Assembly: GCA_945607165.1 (NCBI GenBank)
Contig: CALYYZ010000002.1
Location: 1-40,114 of the forward strand
DNA: 40,114 nucleotides
Reading direction: 5' to 3'
From: an uncultured Ruminococcus sp.
GTDB lineage: Bacteria > Bacillota > Clostridia > Oscillospirales > Acutalibacteraceae
The position numbers and the translations under genes were made by a program. Every line of letters starts with the position of its first letter. Position 1 is the first letter of the stretch. The notes under the pieces were generated by a model that worked only from the letters and a program-made list of their open reading frames with translations, was not told the DNA's origin and searched no databases. Below, piece by piece: positions 10,581-19,424 of the stretch.

Positions 10581-10883
10581 GTGAAAAGCGTAGGTGTATG
10601 CGGTTACAAAAAAAAGAAAAAATCTCAGCTTTTAAAAGAGATTGACGGATGCAAGTCGCTCAGCCAGCTTTTTGCGTTGATACAGCACGAAAATATTGTT
10701 TTACAAATGCACACCCAGTCCGGTGCTTCAAACCTAAAGCCCCGCAATCTCTCACCGAATGAGATAATAAAGAAGGGCGACACTCCCTTTGACCGTCTTA
10801 GGGCAGAGGTAAGAAGGTCAGTGGAAAGTCGCTACGGCTCGGACGACGCTCCGAAAAAAAATGAATCCGAAAAAAATAAATAA
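10581..10883 (+). CDS. Small hypothetical protein
   Basis: GTG start after an AGGCGG-like RBS; basic/charged 100-aa product VKSVGVCGYKKKKKSQLLKEIDG...; no recognised family. Confidence 0.6.
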   Translation: MKSVGVCGYKKKKKSQLLKEIDGCKSLSQLFALIQHENIVLQMHTQSGASNLKPRNLSPNEIIKKGDTPFDRLRAEVRRSVESRYGSDDAPKKNESEKNK

Positions 10884-11097
10884 ATAATTACAAGTTTCGA
10901 TGGAATTATTACAGAAATGATACAATCGGGTTGTTTATGCCAAAAAATCTCTGAAAAATTGCATTATTATTTTCATGAAACACTTTATTTTTCAAATACA
11001 TTATAGTATAATTTACTATTATAAAAGGGTGAGCTGAAAAGGCTCATTTTTGCTTGAATTTTTGATAAAATTTAGGGTGTATTTGGGGGAGGATATT

Positions 11098-12570
11098 ATG
11101 AACAGAAAGATCAAGGGAATTTTTTCTATTTTACTTGTAGCCGTAATGATTGTTTCAGTATTTACGGTTATTAGTTCCGGAGCTTCTGCTGCGTCGTTAA
11201 GCGAGAACGAAGCTTTGCAGAGTACGGAAGAAACTCAGCCGTCGTCGGGTGCCGAAGAAACACAGCCGTCAGAGCCACAGCCGGCTCCTATTGAAACGGA
11301 GCCTACCCTGCCTAAGCCAACCTCACCGGCGCCGCCTCAGGTAGGAAAGGTAAAGAATATAGTTAAAACCAGCTTTGAAACCAACGAAATCAGACTTGAG
11401 TGGGATAAGGTAGACGGGGCAGACGGATATTTTGTATATTATTGCAATGCCGACAAGGATAAAACCTTCACAAAGATTGCCGATATCAAGTCAAATGCCT
11501 GCACAATTAAAAAGCTTTTGCACACTACTCAGTATCATTTCAAGGTTTCTGCCTATGTAATAAAGTATGACACAAAGTATGAGGGTCCTCAGACTCTTAA
11601 GAAAACCGCTACCCAGCCCGGCAAGGTGACGGGAGTCAGTATGAAGCGTTCTTCAAATGTTCTTGAGTTTACATGGAGCCGCAATTCAAAGGCTACAGGT
11701 TACAAGATTTATCGTGCAAGCGGAGCAACAAACGGTAAATATGTGCTCTATAAGACAATAAAGAGCAACTCAACAACTAAGTTTTCCGACACTAAAGTTC
11801 AGCTTGGAAAGGCTTATTACTATTGTGTAAAGGCTTATCGTGACCTTTACAACACCTCTTACAGCTCTCCGTCAAGCGACATCAAGTTCGTTGCGGGACT
11901 CGGTGCTCCGAATTTCTCAATGAAAACTCAGCTTTCAAGAGTAAGCCTTTCGTGGAACAGAAACAAATATGCCACAGGCTATGATATTTATTATTCAACC
12001 ACTAAAAACGGTTCATATAAAAAGCTTGGTTCTACAAAGAATACATATTATAACACAGTCAAGCTTTCTAACAACAAAACCTATTATTTCCGTGTTCGTC
12101 CCTATAAGCTCAACGGAGCAAGCAAGACCAAGGTTTCGGGCACAGCTACAACTAAGTCTATCAAGGTAACTAATAAGGCATACGGCAAGACCATAGGAAA
12201 TACCTATATTGAAATCAGCCTGAATCAGCAGCATATGTGGTATTACCGCAACGGCGAGCTGTATTGTCATACAGATGTTGTTACAGGCAACAAGGGAAGT
12301 CACGATACCCCCAAGGGCGTTTACAGCGTATTCCAGAGGTCATCACCGGCGACGCTTGTAGGCGCAGACTATGTTACCTCAGTAACCTATTGGCTCGGAT
12401 TTACCTCGTGGGGACACGGTATCCACGACTCGAGCTGGCGTTCAAACAGCGAGTACGGCGGAACTACCTATATGGGTAACGGATCACACGGCTGCGTGAA
12501 TACTCCCTACAGTGCGGTAAAGAAAATCTACTCCAAAGCAGGCTACGGCACAAAGGTTGTTATTTACTGA
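11098..12570 (+). CDS. Secreted L,D-transpeptidase (YkuD) with fibronectin type III-like repeats
   Basis: Signal peptide, P/E/T-rich linker, Fn3-like repeats, then HGIHDSSW...GNGSHGCVNTPYSAVKKIY catalytic motif. Confidence 0.92.
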   Translation: MNRKIKGIFSILLVAVMIVSVFTVISSGASAASLSENEALQSTEETQPSSGAEETQPSEPQPAPIETEPTLPKPTSPAPPQVGKVKNIVKTSFETNEIRLEWDKVDGADGYFVYYCNADKDKTFTKIADIKSNACTIKKLLHTTQYHFKVSAYVIKYDTKYEGPQTLKKTATQPGKVTGVSMKRSSNVLEFTWSRNSKATGYKIYRASGATNGKYVLYKTIKSNSTTKFSDTKVQLGKAYYYCVKAYRDLYNTSYSSPSSDIKFVAGLGAPNFSMKTQLSRVSLSWNRNKYATGYDIYYSTTKNGSYKKLGSTKNTYYNTVKLSNNKTYYFRVRPYKLNGASKTKVSGTATTKSIKVTNKAYGKTIGNTYIEISLNQQHMWYYRNGELYCHTDVVTGNKGSHDTPKGVYSVFQRSSPATLVGADYVTSVTYWLGFTSWGHGIHDSSWRSNSEYGGTTYMGNGSHGCVNTPYSAVKKIYSKAGYGTKVVIY

Positions 12571-12576
12571 TAAACC

Positions 12577-12754
12577 TAAGGAAACACTGAATAAATCACA
12601 TCATAAGATTGTTTGCACATCTTGCTTGCATATTTTCCGTCAGCCTGCCCAAAAAAGTCCTCGTAATGCGTCAGCATTACTGCGGTTTGTTTGTGCAACC
12701 TGAAAAAAATCTGACGGTACAATATGCACAAACTATTTAATCAGTTTTTCCTTA
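12577..12754 (+). repeat. MITE-like palindromic repeat, copy 1 (with ~50 bp internal extension)
   Basis: TAAGGAAACACTGAATAAATCACATCATAAGATTGTTTGCACATCTTGCTTGCATATTTTCCG... shared with 24532-24655; imperfect terminal inverted repeat TAAGGAAACACTGAATAAAT / ATTTAATCAGTTTTTCCTTA. Confidence 0.8.
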
Positions 12755-12766
12755 ATACAAAAGTCA

Positions 12767-12797
12767 ACGGGATTTGCAAAAGCAAATCCCGTTTTTT
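12767..12797 (+). terminator. Rho-independent terminator
   Basis: ACGGGATTTGC-AAAA-GCAAATCCCGT perfect 11-bp stem followed by TTTTT. Confidence 0.93.
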
Positions 12798-12831
12798 CTG
12801 TTAGTTTTAAACTGGCAAAAGGATATTTTGG

Positions 12832-12861
12832 TTATGATGTGATTTATTCAGTGGTTCCTTA
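12832..12861 (-). repeat. Isolated inverted end of the same MITE-like repeat
   Basis: TTATGATGTGATTTATTCAGTGGTTCCTTA is the reverse complement of 12577-12606 at 29/30 positions; it overlaps the stop codon of the HAD gene. Confidence 0.8.
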
Positions 12862-13581
12862 GTTTTTAGTATTTATACAGTCGATCAAAAAGTCATAAAA
12901 ATCTTTAAAGCTGCCGTTTTTATATACCGAAATATCTTTGCCGCTTCGGTTAATTAAGCAGTCGGTGATAAGATAGGTGTCAAAGCCAAGCTCTGCAGCA
13001 CACATATCCTCGTCAACATCATTTCCTACAATAAGGCTTTCCTCAGGCTTTATGCCTGTTTTTTCGCAGATTGTTTTATAATACAGCAGGTTCGGCTTGC
13101 AGCTTCCGCAGTTTTCATAGCTTGTGATAAGCTCAAAATCCTCCGGAGACACTCCTGCCCATCTGAGTCTGCGTTCGGTTGCAATCCGAGGGAAAATCGG
13201 GTTTGTTGCGGCAATAAGCCTGCCGCCGTTCTTCTTTATCAGCTCAACACTTTTTGCTGCGTATTCATTCAGGGAGGTTGCCTGCTTTGTGGTAAGAAAG
13301 TCATCCTCGTAATATCTGTCAAACTGACCTATATAGGGAGCAAGCTCCTTACCGCATACGGCGGAGGCGGCTTCCCAAAAAGCGTCCTTGTTTGAAACAG
13401 AATTGTCGTTTTTCACCATTGCCGAGGTTCCCTTCCACACTGCCTTTACAAGGGTGTCAGGCTCGACACTGATAATAGGGCAGCATTTATTACACAGCGA
13501 AGCAAAGTAAAATTCAGTAAATTTTTCCATATCCATAGGCAGCAAGGTACCGTCAAGGTCAAACAAAAAATTCTTATACAT
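12859..13581 (-). CDS. HAD-family hydrolase
   Basis: FLFDLDGTLLPMD, AATNPIFPRIA, SCKPNLLYY and LIVGNDVDEDM are HAD motifs I-IV. Confidence 0.9.
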   Translation of the reverse strand: MYKNFLFDLDGTLLPMDMEKFTEFYFASLCNKCCPIISVEPDTLVKAVWKGTSAMVKNDNSVSNKDAFWEAASAVCGKELAPYIGQFDRYYEDDFLTTKQATSLNEYAAKSVELIKKNGGRLIAATNPIFPRIATERRLRWAGVSPEDFELITSYENCGSCKPNLLYYKTICEKTGIKPEESLIVGNDVDEDMCAAELGFDTYLITDCLINRSGKDISVYKNGSFKDFYDFLIDCINTKN

Positions 13582-13725
13582 TTTGTTTCCTCCCATTCAA
13601 ATATACTTAATCATATAATGTATAATTATAAATTATCGAACAGACGATTGCAAGTTACAAATATTTACAGTATAATTATACCTATATTTGTAATAATCAG
13701 ATTGTAATTCTTCGGAGGAATGTAT

Positions 13726-14673
13726 ATGAAAATTGTGATTACCGACGCACAGACAGTGCTTGATGACCTTGTAAATGCCGATGAGCTTTATAAGCTCGGT
13801 GAGGTTGAGCAGTACGGACTGCTAAAATACGAGGATGCCGCCGAAAAAATAGCGGACGCCGATATTGTGGTGTGCAACAAAACCCTACTCGATTCTCACA
13901 GTCTGCGCCTTGCAAAGAATCTGAAATATATCGGACTTTTTGCTACAGGCTATAACAATGTTGATATTGATTATTGCAGAAAAAAGGGCATTACCGTATG
14001 CAATGCCGGCTCGTATTCCACAAATGCCGTTGCCCAGCATACCTTTGCCCTAATTTTGGAGCACTTTAACAATACCTCAAATTATGACAGCTTCGTTCAC
14101 GACGGACATTGGAAACGAAGCAAAACCTTTTCGCCCTTTGTATATCCGATGTATGAACTTGCAGGTAAGACTATGGGTATTGTCGGACTTGGAAGCATAG
14201 GTCAGGCGGTTTCAAAGATTGCTCTTGCATTTAATATGAGGGTTTTAGCCTTCAACCGTTCCGAAAGGAGAGTGGAAGGTGTTGAATGTGTTGAGCTTGA
14301 TGAGCTTCTTGCGGCAAGTGATATAGTAACCGTTCATTGCCCCCTTAACAGCGATTCTGAAAATATGTTTGATAAGACAGCCTTCGGCAAAATGAAGCAG
14401 GGGGCGTTGTTTGTAAACACCGCAAGGGGTGCGGTGATGAACGAGCAGGATCTTTATGAAGCTCTTCAAAGCGGATGGCTCGGAGGAGCCGCAATAGACA
14501 CTCTCAGGGTGGAGCCTATGGAGGAATCGTGCATACTCTCGGAAGCGAAAAATTGTATTATGACTCCCCATATTGCCTGGGCGCCCGTTGAAACAAGACG
14601 GCGGCTTATGAAAATTGTCACGGATAATATCCGTTGCTTTTTAAACGGCTCGCCGACAAACAGAATTGTATAG
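13726..14673 (+). CDS. D-2-hydroxyacid dehydrogenase (glycerate dehydrogenase-like)
   Basis: GIVGLGSIGQAVSKIA Rossmann motif; HCPLNSDSENMFD; FVNTARGAVMNEQDL; MTPHIAWAPVETRRR. Confidence 0.93.
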   Translation: MKIVITDAQTVLDDLVNADELYKLGEVEQYGLLKYEDAAEKIADADIVVCNKTLLDSHSLRLAKNLKYIGLFATGYNNVDIDYCRKKGITVCNAGSYSTNAVAQHTFALILEHFNNTSNYDSFVHDGHWKRSKTFSPFVYPMYELAGKTMGIVGLGSIGQAVSKIALAFNMRVLAFNRSERRVEGVECVELDELLAASDIVTVHCPLNSDSENMFDKTAFGKMKQGALFVNTARGAVMNEQDLYEALQSGWLGGAAIDTLRVEPMEESCILSEAKNCIMTPHIAWAPVETRRRLMKIVTDNIRCFLNGSPTNRIV

Positions 14674-14693
14674 TAGTCTGTATATAAAGCAGC

Positions 14694-14723
14694 AAAGCCG
14701 GCTCGTTTGTCTGAGTCGGCTTT
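14694..14723. terminator. Bidirectional terminator hairpin, copy 1
   Basis: AAAGCCGGCTCGTTTGTCTGAGTCGGCTTT (11-bp stem with one G-U), between convergent dehydrogenase and doc genes; identical to 15509-15538. Confidence 0.8.
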
Positions 14724-14769
14724 GCTTATAAATGATACTAAGGAAACAATCTTTGCGGTATACTTTCTA

Positions 14770-15150
14770 TCAGGAATTAGTATGACAAATAATCCAATTT
14801 GATAAATCTTCTATTCCTTTTTTTCCGCCTGCAATTTCTAAAATGATTCCATATAATTCTTCTTGAGTATACTCAAGTTCAATCCCGTTGAGTGAAAGAA
14901 ACACAAGCATAGAATGTGCACCGATACGCTTATTTCCGTCGATAAATGCGTGGTTTTTAATCAGACCATAGCCCAGACGAGCAGCTTTTTGATGTATTGA
15001 AGGAAATAAATCGTTGCCGTCAAATTTTTGAAAAGGTGCATTTACAGCGGAGTCAAGAAGCGTTTCATCACGAACTCCGTCAAGACCTCCGGTGCAGTCA
15101 AGTAATTGTTTATGCAGTAACAGTATCTGCTCCCGTGACAAAAGTATCAT
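14770..15150 (-). CDS. doc: Doc-type toxin (Fic/Doc family, death on curing)
   Basis: Motif HAFIDGNKRIGAHSMLVFL (Doc HxFxDGNKR) in a 126-aa protein directly following phd with a 4-nt overlap. Confidence 0.9.
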   Translation of the reverse strand: MILLSREQILLLHKQLLDCTGGLDGVRDETLLDSAVNAPFQKFDGNDLFPSIHQKAARLGYGLIKNHAFIDGNKRIGAHSMLVFLSLNGIELEYTQEELYGIILEIAGGKKGIEDLSNWIICHTNS

Positions 15151-15389
15151 TTTGCGAGCACCTCATATGCCGCTTTGTTTTTCTTAATAAGTCTTTTTGA
15201 GATATCAAGTACATCTTCATTGTCGGCTATCCGTTCCTCTTCCGCTTGGCTAAATTCCACAATAAGATAGCGGGGAACATTATTTTTTAAAATTACGGCA
15301 GAACCGTTTTCATCCACAAGTCTTGCCACTTTGGAAAAATTCTGATTTGCTTCGGTTATCGAAACAAGAGCATTAGTATTAATTTTCAT
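15147..15389 (-). CDS. phd: Phd-type antitoxin
   Basis: INTNALVSITEANQNFSKVARLVDENGSAVILKNNVPRYLIV is a Phd/YefM-type N-terminal domain; overlaps doc. Confidence 0.9.
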   Translation of the reverse strand: MKINTNALVSITEANQNFSKVARLVDENGSAVILKNNVPRYLIVEFSQAEEERIADNEDVLDISKRLIKKNKAAYEVLAK

Positions 15390-15414
15390 AAAACTCCTCC
15401 GAATTGTACACTGT

Positions 15415-15438
15415 ATATAGGATAAATTTATCCTATAT
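15415..15438. promoter_or_regulatory. Phd-Doc operator candidate (perfect 24-bp palindrome)
   Basis: ATATAGGATAAATTTATCCTATAT is self-complementary and lies just downstream of the -10 box on the minus strand. Confidence 0.8.
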
Positions 15439-15439
15439 T

Positions 15440-15468
15440 ATTATACTGAAATATTATACCTATGTCAA
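15440..15468 (-). promoter_or_regulatory. phd-doc promoter
   Basis: Minus strand TTGACA-17 nt-TATAAT (perfect consensus boxes). Confidence 0.85.
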
Positions 15469-15508
15469 TAAAATAATTTCAGAATTGTTTAAAAGGAAAC
15501 ATAGTAAG

Positions 15509-15538
15509 AAAGCCGGCTCGTTTGTCTGAGTCGGCTTT
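15509..15538. terminator. Terminator hairpin, copy 2
   Basis: AAAGCCGGCTCGTTTGTCTGAGTCGGCTTT, identical to 14694-14723; lies downstream of trkH on the minus strand. Confidence 0.8.
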
Positions 15539-15637
15539 AATATTATACTAAATTTATACTTAATTCTCATATAAGCAAAATCTATTGCTAAAGTTATTAT
15601 ACTCGTTGAGCTTTACAATAGGGGTTGCGTAATGCGT

Positions 15638-17086
15638 TTATGCTTTTTTCCAAGCGGAGGGGAAAAGCAGTAAAAGCATAGGGAAGAGCTCGAGTCTGCC
15701 TGCAAGCATATCAAAAATCAGAACGCATTTTGAGAAAATGTTGAAATCCGCATAGCTTCCGACAGGTCCTACTGCTCCAAGACCCGGTCCGGTGTTGTTG
15801 AGGTTTGCGGCTACAGCGGTAAAGCTCGTCAGGAAATCCTTGTTTTCAATCGAAATCAAAAGAAAGCTGAAAACAAAAATGCCGATATATGCAACCAAAA
15901 ACATACTTGTAGACCTGATTATGCTGTGGTCAACGGTCTTGCCGTCCATCTTGACCGACCTTACATTCCTGGGATGTATAAGCAGAGAAAACTCCTTTTT
16001 AAGCTCCTTGCAAAGAATAATCAGTCTTGACACCTTAAATCCGCCGCCGGTACTTCCCGCCATTGCGCCGATGAAGGTGATTATTATGATGATTGCCTTT
16101 GACAGCTCCGGCCAGTGGTTTACATCTCCTATGCCGAAGCCGGTGGTGGTGATGATAGAGCTGACATAAAAGAAGCTTTGGTGGAATGCGTCATAGGCGG
16201 TGGGGTAAAGCGAGCTTATGTTAATGGCAATAACAGTAACGCTCAGTGCCGTTATGCCCAAATACACCCAAAGCTCCTCAATTTTGAAAGCACTTTTGAA
16301 TTTTCGTGCCAACAGCAGAATGTAGAATGTAAAGTTTGTTCCGAAAAGCAGCATAAAGACTGCAATCACTGTTTGAAAATAATAGGTGTTATAGGCGGCA
16401 ATGTTTGTGTTTCTTACACCGAAGCCTCCTGTGCCTGCTGTTGCAAAGCTTGTGTTGAGTGCGTCAAAAAGTCCCATTCCTCCGCACAAAAGAAGGGTAA
16501 GCTCAATCAGTGTAAGACCAATGTAAATGCCGTAAAGCAATGCGGCATAACTTCTCATTCTGGGCACTGCCTTACCTATAATGGGACCGGGACTTTCAGC
16601 CTTCATAAGATAAATGTTCTGTTGCCCGCCGAGCTTTGGAATAATGGCAAGCAAAAAGACAATAACGCCCATTCCGCCCAGCCAATTCAAAAAGCTGCGC
16701 CATATCAACATTCCGTGGCTTAGCCCCTCAATATTTGTCAGAACGGTGGAGCCGGTTGTTGTAAAGCCTGAAACGGTTTCAAAAAAAGCGTCAATAAACG
16801 AGGGGATTTCTCCGCTTAGCCAAAACGGCAGACACCCGACAACGGACATAAGCACCCAGCTCAGCGCAGTAGAAGCGAAGCCTGCTTTCTGATAAAGCAC
16901 CATATTATTAGGCTTCTTGATTTTTATTGACAAGAAGCCAACAAGGGCGCTCACAGCCCCAATAATAAGGAAGTACAGTCCCTCGTGCTCTCCGAAAATA
17001 TACGAGGTGAGCGTTGCAATCTGCATTGCTGCGCCCTCAATAATCAGTACCCAGCCGAGAATATATACAATAATTCGTTTATTCAT
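15638..17086 (-). CDS. trkH: TrkH-family potassium uptake protein
   Basis: Polytopic membrane protein with FETVSGFTTTGSTVL, NTSFATAGTGGFG, SIITTTGFGIGD, GAMAGSTGGGFKVSR selectivity-loop motifs. Confidence 0.95.
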   Translation of the reverse strand: MNKRIIVYILGWVLIIEGAAMQIATLTSYIFGEHEGLYFLIIGAVSALVGFLSIKIKKPNNMVLYQKAGFASTALSWVLMSVVGCLPFWLSGEIPSFIDAFFETVSGFTTTGSTVLTNIEGLSHGMLIWRSFLNWLGGMGVIVFLLAIIPKLGGQQNIYLMKAESPGPIIGKAVPRMRSYAALLYGIYIGLTLIELTLLLCGGMGLFDALNTSFATAGTGGFGVRNTNIAAYNTYYFQTVIAVFMLLFGTNFTFYILLLARKFKSAFKIEELWVYLGITALSVTVIAINISSLYPTAYDAFHQSFFYVSSIITTTGFGIGDVNHWPELSKAIIIIITFIGAMAGSTGGGFKVSRLIILCKELKKEFSLLIHPRNVRSVKMDGKTVDHSIIRSTSMFLVAYIGIFVFSFLLISIENKDFLTSFTAVAANLNNTGPGLGAVGPVGSYADFNIFSKCVLIFDMLAGRLELFPMLLLLFPSAWKKA

Positions 17087-17101
17087 AAATTAATTTGTTC
17101 C

Positions 17102-18460
17102 TCAATGTCTTTCAAGAATATCATCAAGATCGCTGAGCCCCTTATGCTTTGTAATTACAACAACCGAATCGTCAGGCATAATAACATCACTGCCCTGGGG
17201 AAGAATGATTTTTCCACGGCGGTAAATGCTGATGATTTGAAGATTATTCTTTAGGTTTAAATGCTGAAGCTCAACGCCGATAATCCTTGAGCCTTCCTTA
17301 ACCCTGAATTCAAGCGCCTCAATCTTATCATCGTGCAAACGATAAAGGGTTTCAATATTGCTTCCAAGCGAGTTTTGCATTGCACGAATATACCTTGCAA
17401 TATATTCACCGGTGAGACGCTTGGGGTGAATAACGCAGTCAAAGCCGAGATTGTCAAGAATTGAGTCAAAGGAGCTGTTGCTGACTTTTGTGATAACCTT
17501 TGCGCCGGATACATTCTTTATAAAGAGTGAGATTAGTATGTTTTCCTCGTCATAATCCATAAGTGCCGCAACACCGTCTGCGTGTTCTATTCCCTCGCTG
17601 AGCAGCAGATGCTGATCCATACAGTCTCCGTGAATTATTACGGCTTCGGGCAGAGCGTCTGCCAGAAATTCACAGCGTTTTGAGTCCTTTTCAATGATTT
17701 TAACCTTGGCTCCGGATTTTATGAGCTTTTGTGCAAGATAAAAGGTTACCTTGCCCCCGCCCAAAAGAATAACATCCTTGCTTCTGCCGATTGCAACGCT
17801 GATTTTCTTGAAAAATTTTGCAGCGGTTTCGGGCTTTGCCGCAACTGAAATGCGGTCGCCTGACTTAATTATAAAGTCGCCGTTGGGAATATAGACCTCC
17901 CCGTCTCGCTCAACAGAGGCAATCCTTACCTTTCCCTTGAGCAGGTCAATCTGACTGACCTGTTTGTCGCTTATCAGTGACTTTTCGGGAACTACCACCT
18001 TTATCAGATCGACCAGACCCTTTGAAAAGGTGTCGATTTCGATTGCAGCGGAGAAGCGAAGCAGACGGCTGATTTCAAGCGCAGCGGTAAGCTCCGGATT
18101 GATGGACATTGAAAGTCCGAGCTGATCCTTGACTCTGAACAAATCATTTTTATATTCGGGATTTCGCACTCTGGCTATGGTGTGTTTTACCCCCGCCGCC
18201 TTTGCCATAAGGCAGGTGTAAAGGTTGACCTCATCTCTTGCGGTGGCAGCGATAACCAAATCTGCGTTTCCCGCACCTGCCTCCATCAGCACTTCATAGG
18301 TTGCGCCGTTTCCCTCAATTCCCAAAACATCTATGGATTCGGAAAGCTTTTGCACAGCCTCGCCTTTAATATCAATAACAACAATATTGTGACCTTCCGT
18401 GTTAAGCTCGTTGGCTATAGAGGTGCCGACCTTACCGCATCCGACAATTACAATATTCAT
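17102..18460 (-). CDS. trkA: Trk system potassium uptake protein TrkA
   Basis: Two RCK/TrkA-N domains (NIVIVGCGKVGTSIANEL; DVILLGGGKVTFYLAQKL) with TrkA-C segments; adjacent to trkH. Confidence 0.95.
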   Translation of the reverse strand: MNIVIVGCGKVGTSIANELNTEGHNIVVIDIKGEAVQKLSESIDVLGIEGNGATYEVLMEAGAGNADLVIAATARDEVNLYTCLMAKAAGVKHTIARVRNPEYKNDLFRVKDQLGLSMSINPELTAALEISRLLRFSAAIEIDTFSKGLVDLIKVVVPEKSLISDKQVSQIDLLKGKVRIASVERDGEVYIPNGDFIIKSGDRISVAAKPETAAKFFKKISVAIGRSKDVILLGGGKVTFYLAQKLIKSGAKVKIIEKDSKRCEFLADALPEAVIIHGDCMDQHLLLSEGIEHADGVAALMDYDEENILISLFIKNVSGAKVITKVSNSSFDSILDNLGFDCVIHPKRLTGEYIARYIRAMQNSLGSNIETLYRLHDDKIEALEFRVKEGSRIIGVELQHLNLKNNLQIISIYRRGKIILPQGSDVIMPDDSVVVITKHKGLSDLDDILERH

Positions 18461-18488
18461 GATTATCCTCTCATCTTGAAAAGAGATA

Positions 18489-18509
18489 CGGGGAATTGTT
18501 AATTCCCCG
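18489..18509 (-). other. Perfect hairpin in trkA 5' leader
   Basis: CGGGGAATT-GTT-AATTCCCCG (9-bp stem, 3-nt loop), about 30 nt upstream of the trkA ATG. Confidence 0.6.
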
Positions 18510-18624
18510 CAGTTTTGCATAAGGTCATAATACACCATATTTGTATAAAAATCAATATATCAAACGAATTTTAGGATTCAAAATCACACGAAGTTTTTGC
18601 TTTCAAAATTTTGCAGCTCATTGA

Positions 18625-19290
18625 TTATCTTTTGCTTTTGCGGTGTCTGTAGTCCTCGTCAAGGTTATTTTTCCAGCTATTGCTGATGTAGGGTGATGTT
18701 CTGCACTCAGTTACCGCCTGTGAGATGCTTTCGAACATTATCTCTGTTCCCTTACTGTCGGGATTGTAGTTTACCGCCCTGTTTTCGGAGATTCCGAAGC
18801 TGTGAGCAGTTTCTATTGCGTCAATGTTTGCGCCGATAAACAAAAACTCCCAGCCGTATTTTTTCTTTGCCTTTTCTATCATTTCCTTAACCTTTTGTCC
18901 GGAATAAAGGCGGCTTGCGTTTTCCATTCCGTCGGTGGTTATGACAAACATTGTATGCTCGGGTACATCCTCTTTTCTTGCGTATTTGTGAATATTTCGT
19001 ATATGCTTCACAGTCGAGCCAACGGCGTCAAGCAAGGCTGTGCAGCCCCTTACATAATAATCCTTGTCTGTCATTGGTTTGATTTGTTCAATAGGCACTC
19101 TGTCGTGAAGCACCTCTGTTTCATTATCAAACAGAATTGTTGTAATATAGGCGGTGCCGTTGTTCTTTTTCTGCTTTTCAATCATTGAATTGAAGCCGCC
19201 GATTGTATCAGTCTCAAGCCCTGACATTGAACCGCTTCTGTCAATGATGAATACAAGCTCGGTTATGTTGTTTTTTACTGTGTTTTTCAT
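18625..19290 (-). CDS. von Willebrand factor type A (vWA) domain protein
   Basis: ELVFIIDRSGSMSGLETDTIGGFN (MIDAS DxSxS), RGCTALLDAVG, FVITTDGMENAS. Confidence 0.93.
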   Translation of the reverse strand: MKNTVKNNITELVFIIDRSGSMSGLETDTIGGFNSMIEKQKKNNGTAYITTILFDNETEVLHDRVPIEQIKPMTDKDYYVRGCTALLDAVGSTVKHIRNIHKYARKEDVPEHTMFVITTDGMENASRLYSGQKVKEMIEKAKKKYGWEFLFIGANIDAIETAHSFGISENRAVNYNPDSKGTEIMFESISQAVTECRTSPYISNSWKNNLDEDYRHRKSKR

Positions 19291-19339
19291 AATAAGATCC
19301 TCTGTAATACTATTAACTGATAAAAATCAGTATAAAATA

Positions 19340-19373
19340 AAATGACTGTAGGCTTTGTTGTTACCTTACAGTC
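19340..19373 (-). terminator. Terminator candidate downstream of macro-domain gene
   Basis: Minus strand GACTGTAAGG...CCTACAGTC hairpin followed by ATTTTATTTT. Confidence 0.65.
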
Positions 19374-19424
19374 ATATTATAGAGGATTTTTAATTGCTAA
19401 TGGTCGCCTTGCAAGCGACAATTT

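Noticed and set aside
16115-16723. 202-aa plus-strand ORF antisense to trkH
   Set aside because: Cys/Lys-rich composition of a complementary-frame artefact; lies fully within a well supported trkH gene.
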